DNA of 64,000 nucleotides from Annulohypoxylon bovei var. microspora (Eukaryota; Ascomycota; Sordariomycetes; Xylariales; Hypoxylaceae), in assembly GCA_022836615.1 (NCBI GenBank), contig MU405365.1, positions 25,002 through 89,001 of the forward strand, read 5' to 3'. A model generated the notes under the pieces. The model was not told the origin of the DNA. It saw only the letters and a program-made list of their open reading frames with translations, and ran no database searches. Below are positions 32,145 through 44,610 of this stretch, piece after piece; positions within the stretch are counted from its first letter, which is position 1, and each line of letters begins with the position of its first letter. The position numbers and the translations under genes are program-made.

Positions 32145-33682
32145 TTACTGAACAGGGACCACCAACCGATCAATATCAGGTCCCCACCCATCCCCAACAC
32201 CCTCAAACACAAACTCGTTATCACTCCCAGCCTTCAAATCCACGTTCAACGTGCTGCTCGACACGCTACTCCCCGTAGGCAAAAACGCGAGCTTCTGCGC
32301 CGCGCCCCCGTTGACGCGCACGTTTGCATACCGCGGCGAGCTGTCGCCGTTCACGTATTGCACCCGCACCGTGGTCCGCGCCGCCGCGTCGCTCCGCAGC
32401 CCCGTGAACGTCACCGTCCCCTTGTCCGGCCCGCCCACGTACCCCGCCGCCGTCGACCCCGAGCACGACCCGCAGCTTACGTTGCGCGTCGCGCCCCCGT
32501 ACCCCGCCGCCTCGCCCTCGTAGCTGCTCTCGTCCGGCTTCGCGGCGCTGGCTGACGAGCTCGTCGTGTTGAGGCTGGGGACCCAGGACTCCGCGTTCGC
32601 CATCGTGACCGTAGTCCCCGAGATGGCGAGGGGCAGCCACACGTACGTCGACGCCATGAGGTTGCTGCTGACCCACCGGTCGCCGAGGTATATCGCGGCC
32701 GAGGGCCCGACCGGCAGCACGAAGTTCGTCTGCGAGGTGTACGTCTTGCTGCCGACGTCGGCGAAGGTCTTCCACGCGGACCACCCCGAGCTGAGCGACG
32801 TCGACGTGCTGTACACGTTGTCGTTCGGGTCCCAGCCCGTGAGCTTCGACCCGAACATGTAGTAGACGCCGTCCTGCTTCAGCAGGGCCGGGGCCTCGAT
32901 GCTGTCGCTCCACAGGTACGTGCTCGACGCTACCGTGAGGTAGTCGTCCGACAGGCGGTCGATGCGCAGCCCGTTCTGGCGGTCCTCGGTCAGCAGGTAG
33001 CCGGCGCCGTCGTCGTCGGCGAACAGGCCCATGTCGCGCGACTGGAAGCCGAGCGGCTGGAACGAGCCGATATAGGTGTACGTCCCGCACACGGAGTCCC
33101 CGGTCGCGACGCCGACCTTGGCCTCGCCGTAGCTCGACGAGTCGATGTGCATGTACAGCACGTACTTCTTCGTCGACGCGTTGTACAGCACCTTGGGCCG
33201 CTCGACCACCCGGCTCGGGCCCAGGTCGCCCGAGCTCGTGCGCGAGAGCAGCGCCCCGACGTACGTCCACTGCACGAGGTCGGGCGACGAGTAGCAGTTG
33301 ACGTTCTGGAAGGCGCTGCCGTTCGTCTTGTCCTCGCCGATCAGGTAGTATAGCGAGTCTACTTGGATCACGCCGGCGCCGTGGGCTTGCAGGTGCTCGC
33401 CGTTAGACTGGGTGCGTGGAGGGGTTAGTGGTGGTGTACGATTGGTTGGATTAGGGGGTGGCGTTGGGATTTGAAAGGGGGTTGGTGGGAGGAAAAGGGG
33501 CTTGTTCCCGGGTAGGTTGAATCGGACTTAGTAAGCTAGTGGCTCGTTGATGACTAGTTGATGACTAAGCTGTGCAATTGAAAATGACCCACCGTAGTCC
33601 ATGTTCCCCCTGGTACAACCTGCAAACTCGCGTTCGCCAACGGCGACAGAGCCGCAAGGAGTGCCACGCTGGAAAAATGCAT
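32145..33682 (-). CDS. GH43 exo-beta-1,3-galactanase-like enzyme with CBM35-like tail, secreted
   Basis: Two exons on the minus strand, 33682-33593 and 33407-32145 (185-nt intron, GTGGGT donor, CCCAG acceptor), 450 aa. Signal peptide MHFSSVALLAALSPLANA, then GGTWTTSNGEHLQAHGAG, the typical beginning of the fungal galactan 1,3-beta-galactosidase group (GH43_24). Likely active-site residues by comparison with that group: Glu99 (VVERPK), Asp155 (SRDMGLF), Glu201 as acid (SIEAPALL) and Gln256 (TSQTNFV), a Gln in place of the usual GH43 base. From about residue 327 (YEGEAAGYGG...) to the end is a CBM35-like beta-sandwich. It would attack arabinogalactan side-chain backbones outside the cell. G+C is far above its neighbours, enough to leave a 334-codon shadow ORF. 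Confidence 0.9.
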
Positions 33683-35426
33683 CTTGAAATTTCAATCGCC
33701 GAATCACCCAGCCTAAGTTCGCGTGCGGGATCTACGACGCATTTCGATTGAACGCGCGACGGCGGCGAACTGGACCATTCATATAATGACAGAAAAGCCA
33801 GGGGGTAGCAGCTCTCGCCCGCTGTAGGGACGCAATATGGATATCCGGATTTCTGGGGCAAGATCTCCCGCCGGCATAAATTGCAATCAATACGAGTCGA
33901 GTCGAGACCCGAGCCCGGCAAAGCGCGCCAACGACGGCTCGTGCCTTACCTGCATGCGAGCGGGTGAGCTCCATGGGTCGGGTCCACGCTCGAAAGTTTC
34001 TCCTTCGAGAAAATGAGGACGATGCTACGTTAAGGGCCTTCTTGTTTTTATTAAACTATTCTTGGTATTATTTCTAACGGGGGGTTTGTCTAATACCAGC
34101 GCTCTGGTTTTAGCGGTTCCGCTGCTGTGGCGGCTGCAAAGGCGGCTAAAGTCGAACTTCGACGTTGCTCATATCCTATCTTCTCGTGTGTAAGGTTAGT
34201 GGGGGCCATATAAACATCAGTCGATCAAGAAACCAGGATGCCAAGACGTTGCAGCCAAGTTATGGTACTGGTCACACTTTTTGTGGAATTAGGAAGGTAG
34301 CATGAAGTTTAGAAACTCCACCAATCTAAGCACGCATGACTTCCAGTCCGCTTTCAATATCCTTTAATAAATATGTCTCACACAAGTTATTGAATGATAA
34401 CCTAAATTTAAGACATACTTTTAAAACTAACTAGTACGTTATGTATCGCGAAGGTAAGTCTCAACGTCTCTGTTTATAAGTACCTAGTTACAAAGTGCGT
34501 ACGAAAATCCGAACATTCCTTTTAACGGTTAACTACTTGTGGTTAAACTCATGTCCTTAGAGTAATGTTTAATAATAAAACAAACAACATTAAACACTGA
34601 GTGTCTTGTACTATATGCTTGACCCGGATCGTGTTCGAGTCACATTCTAATTCTAATGACGAGACTTTAACTGGCTAATTTCAACGGGAAAGGAAAAATA
34701 GTGAATTAATCATAAGAAACTTAAGCTATTACCTGAGGAACATTCAACCTTAGGAACTAAATATAACGAATTAGTGTTAAAGTTTAAGATCTATATAATG
34801 ATAACTAATAATTATTATAATGAATGAAAATATTACAAAACAAGCATCGTTGATCCTTTTATGCTTTTTTAAGACAGATTACAATGGAATAATAAACATG
34901 CGGTGAGATAAAAACTTAGGATTACCAATTTAATATGTGTACCTACGAAATCAAGTCCTCCTTATTTTAACTACCCAAGAAATCTGAATTTTCAATATCA
35001 ACGTAAGTACCTAGGTAGCCTTAATAAAAAAATAATTTATACTGGTGAATGAAACGAAATACAAGGTACGTCGTCGACTTAAAGTTTCCTATCCTATGAT
35101 ATAATATGCCTTCTCATCCATCTAATGTATCTTGATTATCCCAATCAAGTTGGTCATAACCACGTAAAGTACAAGTGTCGATTCATTGAATCATCCAAAC
35201 CTAATAGAGTGTAACCTGTGATAACGACACTATGACTAAGACTTGTTTGCTACAAGTCACGACTGCTAAAACAGTATAATTATTGGGAGTGAAATTCTTG
35301 TCCCTATGTACCTACTCTTCAAATCTTCTTTCGAGAAGAAACCTAAGAATCATAAGTATAATACGAGAAACTCAAACTTCATCAAATATCTCCCTATATG
35401 GACATTTAAACTAGAAATTGCTAGCT
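33683..35426. other. Divergent intergenic region, no gene seen
   Basis: Should contain promoters of the GH43 gene (minus) and the 7TM gene (plus). The first 350 bp are GC-richer; the rest is AT-rich with TACCTAGGTA at 35008-35017. Minus ORFs at 33565-33974 overlap each other and have no motif. Confidence 0.5.
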
Positions 35427-36727
35427 ATGGCTGTGTTTGTATTTGTTACTTCTTGTCTAATGTTTGTCTCCAGCTTGCTTTCAATTGGCCTGCGTCTTTA
35501 TTCGAAAAATTTGACAAAAGCGGGCTTAGGCTGGGACGATGGACTTATCGTGGTTTCCGCAGTCATAACGGTTGCACTATTCGGGCTTTCAATCCACCGT
35601 ATGTCGCTGGAACTTCCTTTTCGACACTTGTGGCCTTGCGAAATATCTAACAAGCTTCCTAGTATGGGATATAGGATGGAGTCGGGACTCGCTACAAGAC
35701 CTAGGCTATGACGAGCATACTATTCTCACCGTTAGTACCCATCAAGACTGATCTTTACGATATAATCTTTAATGAGCATATACTGATGATCACTCGATTA
35801 GCTTCTCCTTCTCTTCGAGGTTATGTATTTGCTAGCGATGTGTCTCGCAAAACTCAGCGCTGTTTACCTCTACGCGCGAATCTTTATACAAGACAAATTT
35901 CGATTAATGTGCAAGATTGCCGGAGCTATGGTAATACTCGTATACATAACAATGTTCGTGGAAGCTGTCACCATCTCAGACATCGCGATCGCCCTCTGGA
36001 AAGATCCCGTTATAGGGGCTCCGGCAAACATGCAAGCGGCCGACCTCGCCATTTCCATTTTGAACGTAGTGGGGAATCTAGCTATCCTCCTCATACCAAT
36101 ACCCCCTATCTGGAAGTTGCAGATGAAGGTCAAGACGAAGATTAATTTAACTATCCTCTTTTGTCTTGGAATCTGGTAAGTCGATATTATAGCTAGAAAG
36201 AAACTTATTATTAAGGCCTAACACTGAATAGCGTCGCGGTGGTTTCCTGCATTCGCCTAAGCCTCGTGATACACCAAAATTATGGCCTGGACTCACTCAT
36301 CGCCTACGGCAGCCGCGACATGCATCTTCATGTTCTCGAGCCCGAACTAGCGATTTTTTCTCTTAGCCTCCCTGTCCTGCATCCCCTCTGGGTGAAGTTA
36401 CGTGAGAGATTCTATCGCACGGGAGAGCAGTCGCCTGATAACCATAAAATGAGAAATATGGCTCCTGTGAGCCGAGAAAACGAGAATGAGAGTCCCGTAA
36501 GCTGGAGGGATGTCATAGGAGGAGACAGCTCGAAGTACGATGTTTATATTTATGGAGGCACATCAAAATCGACAGCGACCAAAAAGGGTCAGTCTCCCAA
36601 TAGACAGAGGTCGAGGCCTAGTTTTGCTATGAGCCCTCATAAGCAGCCCAAGCCGCCGCAGCTCGCACATATCACAGTGGACAAGAGTTGGAGTGTTTCC
36701 TATGAATCGGCCTCGTTTATCCACTGA
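35427..36727 (+). CDS. Fungal rhodopsin-fold seven-TM integral membrane protein, 4 exons
   Basis: Model: join(35427..35598, 35663..35730, 35802..36175, 36232..36727), 369 aa. Three introns (GTATGT, GTTAGT and GTAAGT donors) restore the family pattern: LRLYSKNLTKAGLGWDDGLI, HLWDIGW, FEVMYLLAMCLAKLSAVYLY, LLIPIPPIWKL, VLEPELAIFSLSLPVLHPLW. These are marks of the fungal 'rhodopsin domain' membrane family (SAT20-like/PTH11-like neighbours), whose role is mostly unknown. Seven hydrophobic segments are visible: residues 1-23, 39-57, 81-103, then around IAGAMVILVYITMF, AISILNVVGNLAILL, ILFCLGICVAVVSC and the last block. The hydrophilic cytoplasmic-type tail (about 110 aa) is Ser/Lys-rich. The N-terminus is short for the family, so an upstream exon could be missing. 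Confidence 0.82.
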
Positions 36728-36841
36728 TGTTCTTTAGAAAGAAATCTAGCATCTGAACAGCATATTTTCGAGTTATTTTTATTTTATTGTAACTATTGAC
36801 TTGGAAGAAAGCTTGTGATCAAACCTAAGCCTACTATATTG

Positions 36842-37390
36842 ATGAGTGATGCTAGATCCAGATTGGTTTTTTTCCTTGCGTACAGATTGGTTTTTTCTAT
36901 CAGCTGGCGACACTCCGCCACCTATTTTAGTAGCATGTATGTCTCAGCCAGTTTAACTTGTTTACCACTTTTATATATAGGTATCTAATTATCTCTTTAC
37001 AACGGTAATATAGGTAGTCTCTCTTCCCTTGTTCCTTATAATCTCAAGATGTCTAATACAAACATCATCAGCTTAAGCACTGCGAGCGCCGCCGCCGCAA
37101 CGTCACCTTTAGTAAAAGATTGTATCGTAGCGAGGGCTGCCGGACCATATACCGTGCTTTGTTTATTACAAAGGCAATAATAACGTTTTGTTATATTAAA
37201 AAATCATAGATAATAAGTTAAATCTTAGTAATTTATAGCTTTTTAAAAAAAATAAAACGTGGGGTGGTAAGCAAGTCAAACTGGCTGAGACATATATACT
37301 GCTAAAATAGGTGGCGGAGTGTCGCCAGCTGATAGAAAAAACCAATCTGTACGCAAGGAAAAAAACCAATCTGGATCTAGCATCACTCAT
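36842..37390. mobile_element. Non-autonomous TIR element, 549 bp, with a 44-codon ORF
   Basis: Terminal inverted repeats of about 125 bp start ATGAGTGATGCTAGATCCAG at both ends and are nearly identical; visible mismatches between the arms are transitions (C/T or G/A). Each arm contains an internal direct repeat of AGATTGGTTTTTT. The non-repeated centre holds ATG-initiated codons 37049-37180 (MSNTNIISLSTASAAAATSP...). I could not define a target-site duplication, so the superfamily is open. Confidence 0.8.
37049..37180 (+). other. Small ORF inside the TIR element
   Basis: Forty-three residues followed by TAA, with non-random composition (GCC-rich Ala run, then LVKDCIVARAAGPYTVL). It could be the remaining N-terminus of a transposase or a captured gene fragment. 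The local G+C is higher than the rest of the element. No family recognised. Confidence 0.3.
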
Positions 37391-40217
37391 ATTAATATGG
37401 TATTATACGAAGGTTGCTCGTATATCTTTTAACGCCTTTTGGCATGACACTTTAATATGTACGCGTTAATGAGTGTGGATCATGTAGCAAGGTGCTAGGA
37501 ACGTGTTTTAAGAACCAATATTAGTGTTAAAAATATACCTAAATCTGCCGGTGAACTAGCCGTTGGAAGTCTGGTCTACCGAGTGTCTTTTCGGGTCGGA
37601 GTTCGGCCCGCTAAAAACTCAACTCACTGGGAAGAGTAGACCTACATATAAATATGGAAAGCGAAGAGGCACGTGATTAATTGAATCTGAAAAATTATCA
37701 CTTGTCTTTAAATTCCTTAGGTCTTAAAGTTTCAGATGCCAAGGGTTCGATCTTTTAGATGTGGTAACAACGAGTACGTTCAACTAGAAGTCTAACAGCA
37801 ACTAGTTAAACGTTAGCAATAAGTGTATTAAATTTTCTTAATAAACGTAATTTATTCACTTACTTTCATTGCCATACTTCTTAATGGCGGATATTTAACT
37901 AACACCCATAAAGCTTGGAAAAAGCCTACTACCGAGCCCTCGTTATTTTTGATGGTCGTTTAATTAGTTTAAACGCGGGCACTAATTTACGACAGTACAT
38001 AATAATGTGAGTAAAGAACATACTAAGAAAAGATCGTAATAAATCGACCGTTATTTAAAGCGAATGCATTGTTTAACTAGGCATCAATACCTCATCGGCT
38101 ACCTAATCTCCGGGTGGGTTATGAGTGAATTAATAAGATCGGCGCCAACTTGGTGATCGGAGAAAAGTAAGACGGATCTACGGGGTTAGACCCATAGAAT
38201 AAACGAGACGGAGCGGAGCCTTGCTCATAAACTGACTTAGGTAAGTTAGGTCACTACGTAGGTAACTAGATTAAGGATATAATATCGTATCCTCTCGTAA
38301 GTTAGTAAATGCGGCAAAGCCGGGAAGGAAACACGTAACGCCGTATGCTACCTTGTTAGTAATAGTTGAGGAAGACAGTTTGAAGGAAGTATGGTTAAAG
38401 CAGCAGCCTATCCAAGCTTAGGTATTTACCTAGGTAAATTTCATAGAGGTAAACTTTTTACGACTTATTAGGTATCTTCCGTAACTTCGGGACCCTTGAA
38501 AGATCTTCCGACAAGAACTTCGGCTAGTTTTATATGTACCGAACGCAACGGTGCGTGCAATTGCTTACTAAGCCTATCGTAGGGGGAGGCTTAAAATAAA
38601 AATACGGGAAGCATATCGTGTCAAGGTTTGTTAAACAATTAAGAAGATACGATGATATTAACTGGGTTATGAAAGCGTGGTATGCTTGGGATAAAGCAAA
38701 TACAATGAAAAAATTGTAAACCAGCAATGAAACTGGCAGTACGCTATCATTTACTATTTGAAGGCTAAGAAAATCGATGTTAGATAAGTAACTAATCTTA
38801 CCCATGCTGATCGCCCATATCCCTGTCGTCTAAGTCCGAGGTCCCTATGCCGTGGGTGGAATCTGCAAGTTCGGCTGTTAGATATGATAAGTATACTATT
38901 GTTAAGTTCTCGTAGGGTTGTAATATGCCGGCAAAGGAAAAAGTAGCTGCCTTTTACAAAATTAGCAGAATGTTTATGAGCGCTGCAATTAGATAGCTGG
39001 ATAGAATAAAATAACGCCGAGAATTAACCGGGTTATGTAAAGGATTGCACGGTCCAACTCCATGGTACGATATTTATAGAACTACATATGGCACTACTAT
39101 TATATCATCTCTTTTGGGGGATCGCGTGGATCTAGTGGATTGATATTCGATTTTCAACTAATAAATATAATTGGTTAAAATTCATCGGCCGAAATAAGGA
39201 GATACGAATATCCGTTCAATGATACATATAAAAATCGACGCCGAATACCGGGTACGAAACGTAGTAAATACGACGCAAATTTTAACATAATAAAAGATCT
39301 AATAATGAACGTACCTAGCTAATTGGAAATATTACCGCACAAGGCAAAATATTAATAAAGACATTTCATGTACATAATTATCATTCGATAATTCCCTCCG
39401 ACGCACGTGGACCCTTGTTCTTATAATATTTTAAATCTCACGTGGTAATCCACCATGCCTCTAATGCAAAGATCATCCCGATACAATCCCTTCTTAGTGT
39501 AGATTAACATGGAATGAAACTTGGTTACGTTAGAAGACTGTGCGGTATTAGTCAACAATTATATATCCGAAAATGCCTATATACTTTAACTATTACTCTA
39601 AGGACGGATATTCTCTTCTTAACAACCTACCTCTACTAAGAATGCGGATACATTAGCAGTCAACTCTTGCCCGGCACCGCTTAAAGCCGACGATTCTAAA
39701 TAACCCTAAAATATACTCGGTTAGGTCCAATTATATCATCCCCACTAGACATGTCAAAAGGGGAACTAGGAAAAATTACCACCATCTATGTTGTCATTCA
39801 CGACGAAGATGCGGCGACAAATTCAAAACAAGTTTAATATCCAAGGTTCAAGTGGCGATGATAATTTCTAAACCCTGATAAGCATCTGGTCGACCAGGTG
39901 GGCGGAACTACACTACTTCATCACCTCACCGCGTCATAAATCCCTTGCATACCTGCCCTTCCTCTATCTAACCAGCACTCTTCCCGAAGGATATTGTGTT
40001 CCGTACTAATACGTTAGACTACCCAAATTTTCATGATCGCCGGGTGATAATCCATCGGCGCGATATTCCCGCGATGGTCGGGCGACAACTGGGCGTTTCT
40101 AATACTAGAAACGACCAAAACGCCGCATCACTCGCAATGCGCAGAACTATATCGTCGGCGACGACCAGCAGTAGCTGGCGGGGTAGAGATGATACTTTAC
40201 CTATAGGCGGTAAAACA

Positions 40218-41105
40218 ATGTCTACCAGTAGCTGGACTACAACGAGCATGGCCGAGAACGCAGATACCGAAAGCATCTTCTTCAATTCCCTCAACACCCT
40301 TGCACCTATCTCGATTGTAATGATACACCTTTTACTGAGCTCTCATCTCGAGTGGATCCATTGTTAGCCTCAGTTATCCGAGTATCACCTTCTCATCCCC
40401 GACTTACCACAGCACTCACGGTCAAGGCACGTTGGGCCATTCTCGTTTGCCCTAGCTGCCGACCACATAGCGCAGATGATCCGGGATCACGCCCACGATG
40501 GGCGTGCGCACCTTGTAGGATTATCTACAGGTGGTTTCGTTGCGATGGAGTTGATACGGCGGCACCCGGACGTTGTCCTAAGCGCTTTCGTGTCAAATGC
40601 CGTACCTGTAAGCGATGCATGGAAGAGCCTCAACTCGTCACCGAAGATTTCCTATCTAGGATTGTCGGTCCTGCTGCACAGCCCGAAGAGCTTGCTTTTC
40701 AAGGCCACCGGATGGGCTCCGGAGTACCAGAATGACGAACTACTAAAGGAAATAAAACGCAACAACACATCGCGCCTATACGAAGCAAGGGCTCGCGAAA
40801 CAAATAATTGGACCCGAGATAGTATGGTTGAGGTCGGGAAGAAGGACGTGCGGATTGCGCTTGTTGTTGGAGGCAAGCAGGACAACGTCGAGGGCACGCG
40901 AGATATGGGCCAGCTTCTAGCATCGCTCGGCTCAAAAGGAGGCAAGGATTCCCGCGCGTTTATGGTGAAGGATGCCATTCATGCCTGGAATTTACAACAT
41001 CCCGTACTATTTGCTCGAGGAATACGGGCTTGGATTGAAAAGCACCCTTTGCCACAAAGGTTCGAACCGCTAGGACCGCTGAAGCCTCCGGGACCGCCGG
41101 TATAA
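40218..41105 (+). CDS. Alpha/beta-hydrolase, interrupted by TAG or by a 51-nt intron
   Basis: Alpha/beta-hydrolase-fold enzyme. Conserved stretches: SEYHLLIPDLPQHS, then nucleophile elbow GLSTGG (Ser codon 40524-40526), acid region VVGGKQDN and His in KDAIHAWNLQHP, so a full triad is likely. The frame from ATG 40218 is open except for TAG at 40365-40367. The sequence before it (IVMIHLLLSSHLEW) looks like the family's HG/SSxxEW strand and loop, but the usual Gly after His is missing. The same interval can be read as a 51-nt phase-0 intron, 40317-40367 (GTAATG donor, TTAG end), giving 278 aa but deleting that block. Either the gene is broken by a nonsense change or an intron has arisen over coding sequence. 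The start is uncertain. Substrate unknown. Confidence 0.72.
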
Positions 41106-42029
41106 GAGCTTCATATAATAATTATTACGATGACACCTGACGAGCAAAACAGCAAACGATGATTTACACGACTAACTAGTGTCGATCTAAGTCAGCACAG
41201 ATCTATTACAGTACATCCACTAGGAAATTAATCAGATACCATCTATTTGCAACCTCAAGTTTAACTGCCATCGACTACGGTCGACATCACGTGTTCGACA
41301 TAGACGCCAGTCTGGAGTCACGATATATTCGGGACGTGAAATGGCATGTGTTAAAAAATGAAGCACGGCCGAGGGAAACTAAAAACGGCATAATGTATTA
41401 TTATATGTCTAAACGAGTCATCCTCTACAAGACAATACACTACTCTACCCTCCGGCATATGTATCTTAAGGAAGTTAAAGAAATTAACATAATCATGATA
41501 CCCAACATTACATATCTTTACCGTTAATAGCACAATTACTATTTAAATGCAAATGGACCAGTTCTTCTGCAAATATTCAACGACGTTCTTCTTTTCACGT
41601 TCGTTTATCGTGTTGATGCCGCAATGCTCGGGACAACTACACTGAAAATTCTCGTGTAATTGGTGTAATAGATGTTATAAATCGCTCAATGTAATTAAAT
41701 TGAATTAGTGTTTTAAAATCGTCATTACTAAAGGGTCAAGAAAAAGGTCAAAAAAAAGGGGACTACTAGCCACCTTACCCGCTACACCCTAACCACACAA
41801 TCAGCCACTATTAAAGATACCGCCAAAAATACTAATAATCTTTAACAATAAGCTTAAACTCCAATTAATACACCAATTACATCAACTACACCCATGATGG
41901 CTTCTAGTGTAATGGATGACTACCTAGGCAAATTTAGCGTAGGACCAATGCAATTGAATTAATGTAATTGGCTTGGCAATGGGTGTACATATACCAGTAG
42001 ATTGGTGTGTAATTGTTCCGCTGCTTATA
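41106..42029. other. Transition from gene region to AT desert
   Basis: No gene seen; an ORF at 41291-41527 is AT-rich without motif. Repeated GTAATTGGTGTA/ACACCAATTAC words occur on both strands between about 41655 and 42015. Base composition falls sharply after about 42030. Confidence 0.45.
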
Positions 42030-44402
42030 ACGTGAGGTTATATTTTCCAATTAACTAACATAAATAATTATTTGCTAATAGTTTCATAAAAAGGAATATA
42101 AAAAAAATTAACAAGCCAATAAAAAAATAACATGCATATGCTCTTAACCATGCAAGATCAATAACTACCGCCAATAGCCCTTGAAACCCACTAACACATA
42201 AAAAGGCTTACCTTTAATTGGTTACATATCTTTAATAACCCCTTTTTAAGGTTATTTAAGGTAAATAATAATACGAAATCCGTTAATTTACCTTTTTAAT
42301 TAAAATATTAAAATATATATAATAAAAAATATATAATATATAATAAAAACACATTATATTAAAAATAATATAAAGGATTATAACGTTAAAAAACGTTATA
42401 ACATTTAATAAATTATAACGTATAAATTATTATAAATCGAAAACTTAAAATATTAATTAAAATAAAAATTAACGCGAAATTTACATTATAACTTTAAACG
42501 TAATAAGCGCGAATTTTTATAATAAAATTATTTTTAAATTTAAATAAATCATTAAAACGTTAATTAATTTAATTTATATTTTTAAATATAAATATCGTAA
42601 TTTTAAAAATAAAAAATTATTATTTTTTTTTTTATTAATGAAAATAACCTTATTTTTAACCTTATATAATATAAATTTACCATTATTAATAAAAATTATT
42701 ATATAAACTTTTTAAAATTTAATATAACTTTTAATATTAATTAATAAATAATAATCGTTAAATTTAAATTCGTATTATTTTTTTTTATATTACGATTTTT
42801 TTAATAAAAGTTTATTAAAAATAATAATTAAAATATAATTATAAATATTATTAAGTTTATAAAATAATTATTTTTAAAAAACATTATCGAAATTAAAACG
42901 AATAATTAAAATAACGTTATAAAAAATTACATAAAAAAGTTTAATAAAAATTATTACCATTAAAAAAACTTGTTAAAAAAATTAATAAACGTTTAAAAAT
43001 TAATAAATATGTCGATTATTACTTTTAATTTAAATAAAGCTTTGGAAAGTTTCGTAAAAAAATTATAAAAAAATATCGATTATTAAATCCATTTAATAAT
43101 AATATAAACCCTTTTCGTAATATATTAAAAAAACATAAAAATATTAAAAATAATTATAACGAAAAATTTATTTATAAAAAATATTTAATAATCGACCATT
43201 ATAAAATACCTTTAAACCGTTTAAAAATAAAAAGAATAAAAATATAATAATTCGAAAAAAATTAAATCACAAGTTTAATATATAATTAATATAATTTAAT
43301 TATTTATATATAATATTTTTATTATATAATATACTTTAAAATTAAAATTTAATAAATTTTATTAATTATTATTTAATAAAATACTTTAAAATCGTAATTA
43401 TTAATTCCGGATTTTAATTATTTTAACATTATATTATTATTTTAATTACCACTTTTTTATATATTATTATATTAATTTATTATAAATTTTTACGGACTTT
43501 TTATTTTTATAAAACTTTTTATTAATAATAAAATTAAATTTTTTCTTTAACACGTTAATATTTATTATTTTATTTATTTTAATTAAAACTTATTATTAAA
43601 TTTATAAACATTTAATAACGATCTTTTTTATTTTATTATATATTATGTTTATTATATTATAATTAAAAATATTTAAATCGAAAATAAAAAATAAAATCGC
43701 TTTTATAATAACCATTTAATATAAAATATATTATTTTTATTTAAATTCGTTAATATTAATTAATTTATTATTAAAATATTTATTAATAATATATTATTAA
43801 TTAATTAATATTATTTCCATATTCCGAATTATTTTAATAATAAATTATAATTATAATATTTTTATTTTTTTATTAAATAATAATAATAATTTGTAAATTA
43901 ATATTTTATTATTTTAAACTTTAAATATTAAGATTTTTTTAAAATTATTTTAAAAAAATAAAGCTTATTTTAACTTAAAAACATTAATAATTCGTTTAAA
44001 AAGTTATTTTTAAATATCCCCGACAAATTATTTAATATAATTAATTTTAAAAACTTTTTTAACTTTTTTTTAATTATTATTTATTACAACGAATTTTATC
44101 GTATTATTAAAACATTATATAAATTATAATTTTATTATATTATTCCGATCGTTAATAAAAAATAATTCAAAAGAAATTATATACGCAAATATATAAAAAC
44201 TTATTAATAAAACGATTTTTTAATGGTTATTATAATATTATTTTTTTTCGTATAAATATCCATAAATTCTTCGATATTAATATTTTCACTTTTATTTTAA
44301 AAATAAACCCCATTTTTTAAAATAATAAAAATAAGTTACGCATATATATATTTATAATTTTAAGTAAATTAAATTAATGCGATTTAAAGATAATTAATTA
44401 AG
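42030..44402. repeat. AT-rich RIP-like desert, left part
   Basis: Almost pure A/T with no ORF of note. Remaining cytosines are largely in CpG or CC runs and CpA is rare, which is the footprint of repeat-induced point mutation. On the given strand C clearly outnumbers G here. Presumably the remains of transposons, but none can be identified. Confidence 0.85.
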
Positions 44403-44600
44403 AGCAATGTTGGCCGCGCTGTATGTATGTCGCGGGGTTCCCGCGCTGTATGCGGGCCGGGCATCACAGGTACTTTCCCCGCCATACAAATCCCCATACA
44501 AACACAAGTACTTTCAATGCTCACCCCGCGCGCACCTTCAATTGAATTGAACTTAGGAAACTCCACGCGCCCACACCCACCTACAGGCTACGCGAGGCCA
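44403..44600. repeat. Left terminal inverted repeat of the island element
   Basis: Pairs with 46020-46189. It contains two copies of CCGCGCTGTATG, a ...CCCATACAAA... block and a ...CACCCACCTACAGGCTACG end that matches the right arm with substitutions. Confidence 0.7.
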
Positions 44601-44610
44601 CCCGTTCGGG

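Larger units (their letters stand above)
36728..40217. other. Long intergenic region with a TIR element
   Basis: Contains the 549-bp element (36842-37390) and TACCTAGGTA at 38427-38436. From 37.4 to 39.9 kb it is AT-rich without supportable ORFs. The last stretch (39996-40217) is open in the same frame as the downstream hydrolase, so the hydrolase start could lie farther upstream (ATG 40074 or 40137). Confidence 0.5.

Noticed and set aside
32266..33270. 334-codon minus-strand ORF and several plus-strand ORFs over the GH43 gene
   Set aside because: Shadow frames caused by very high G+C; Arg/Gly/Ala-rich translations without motifs, while the overlapping GH43 frame is clearly conserved.
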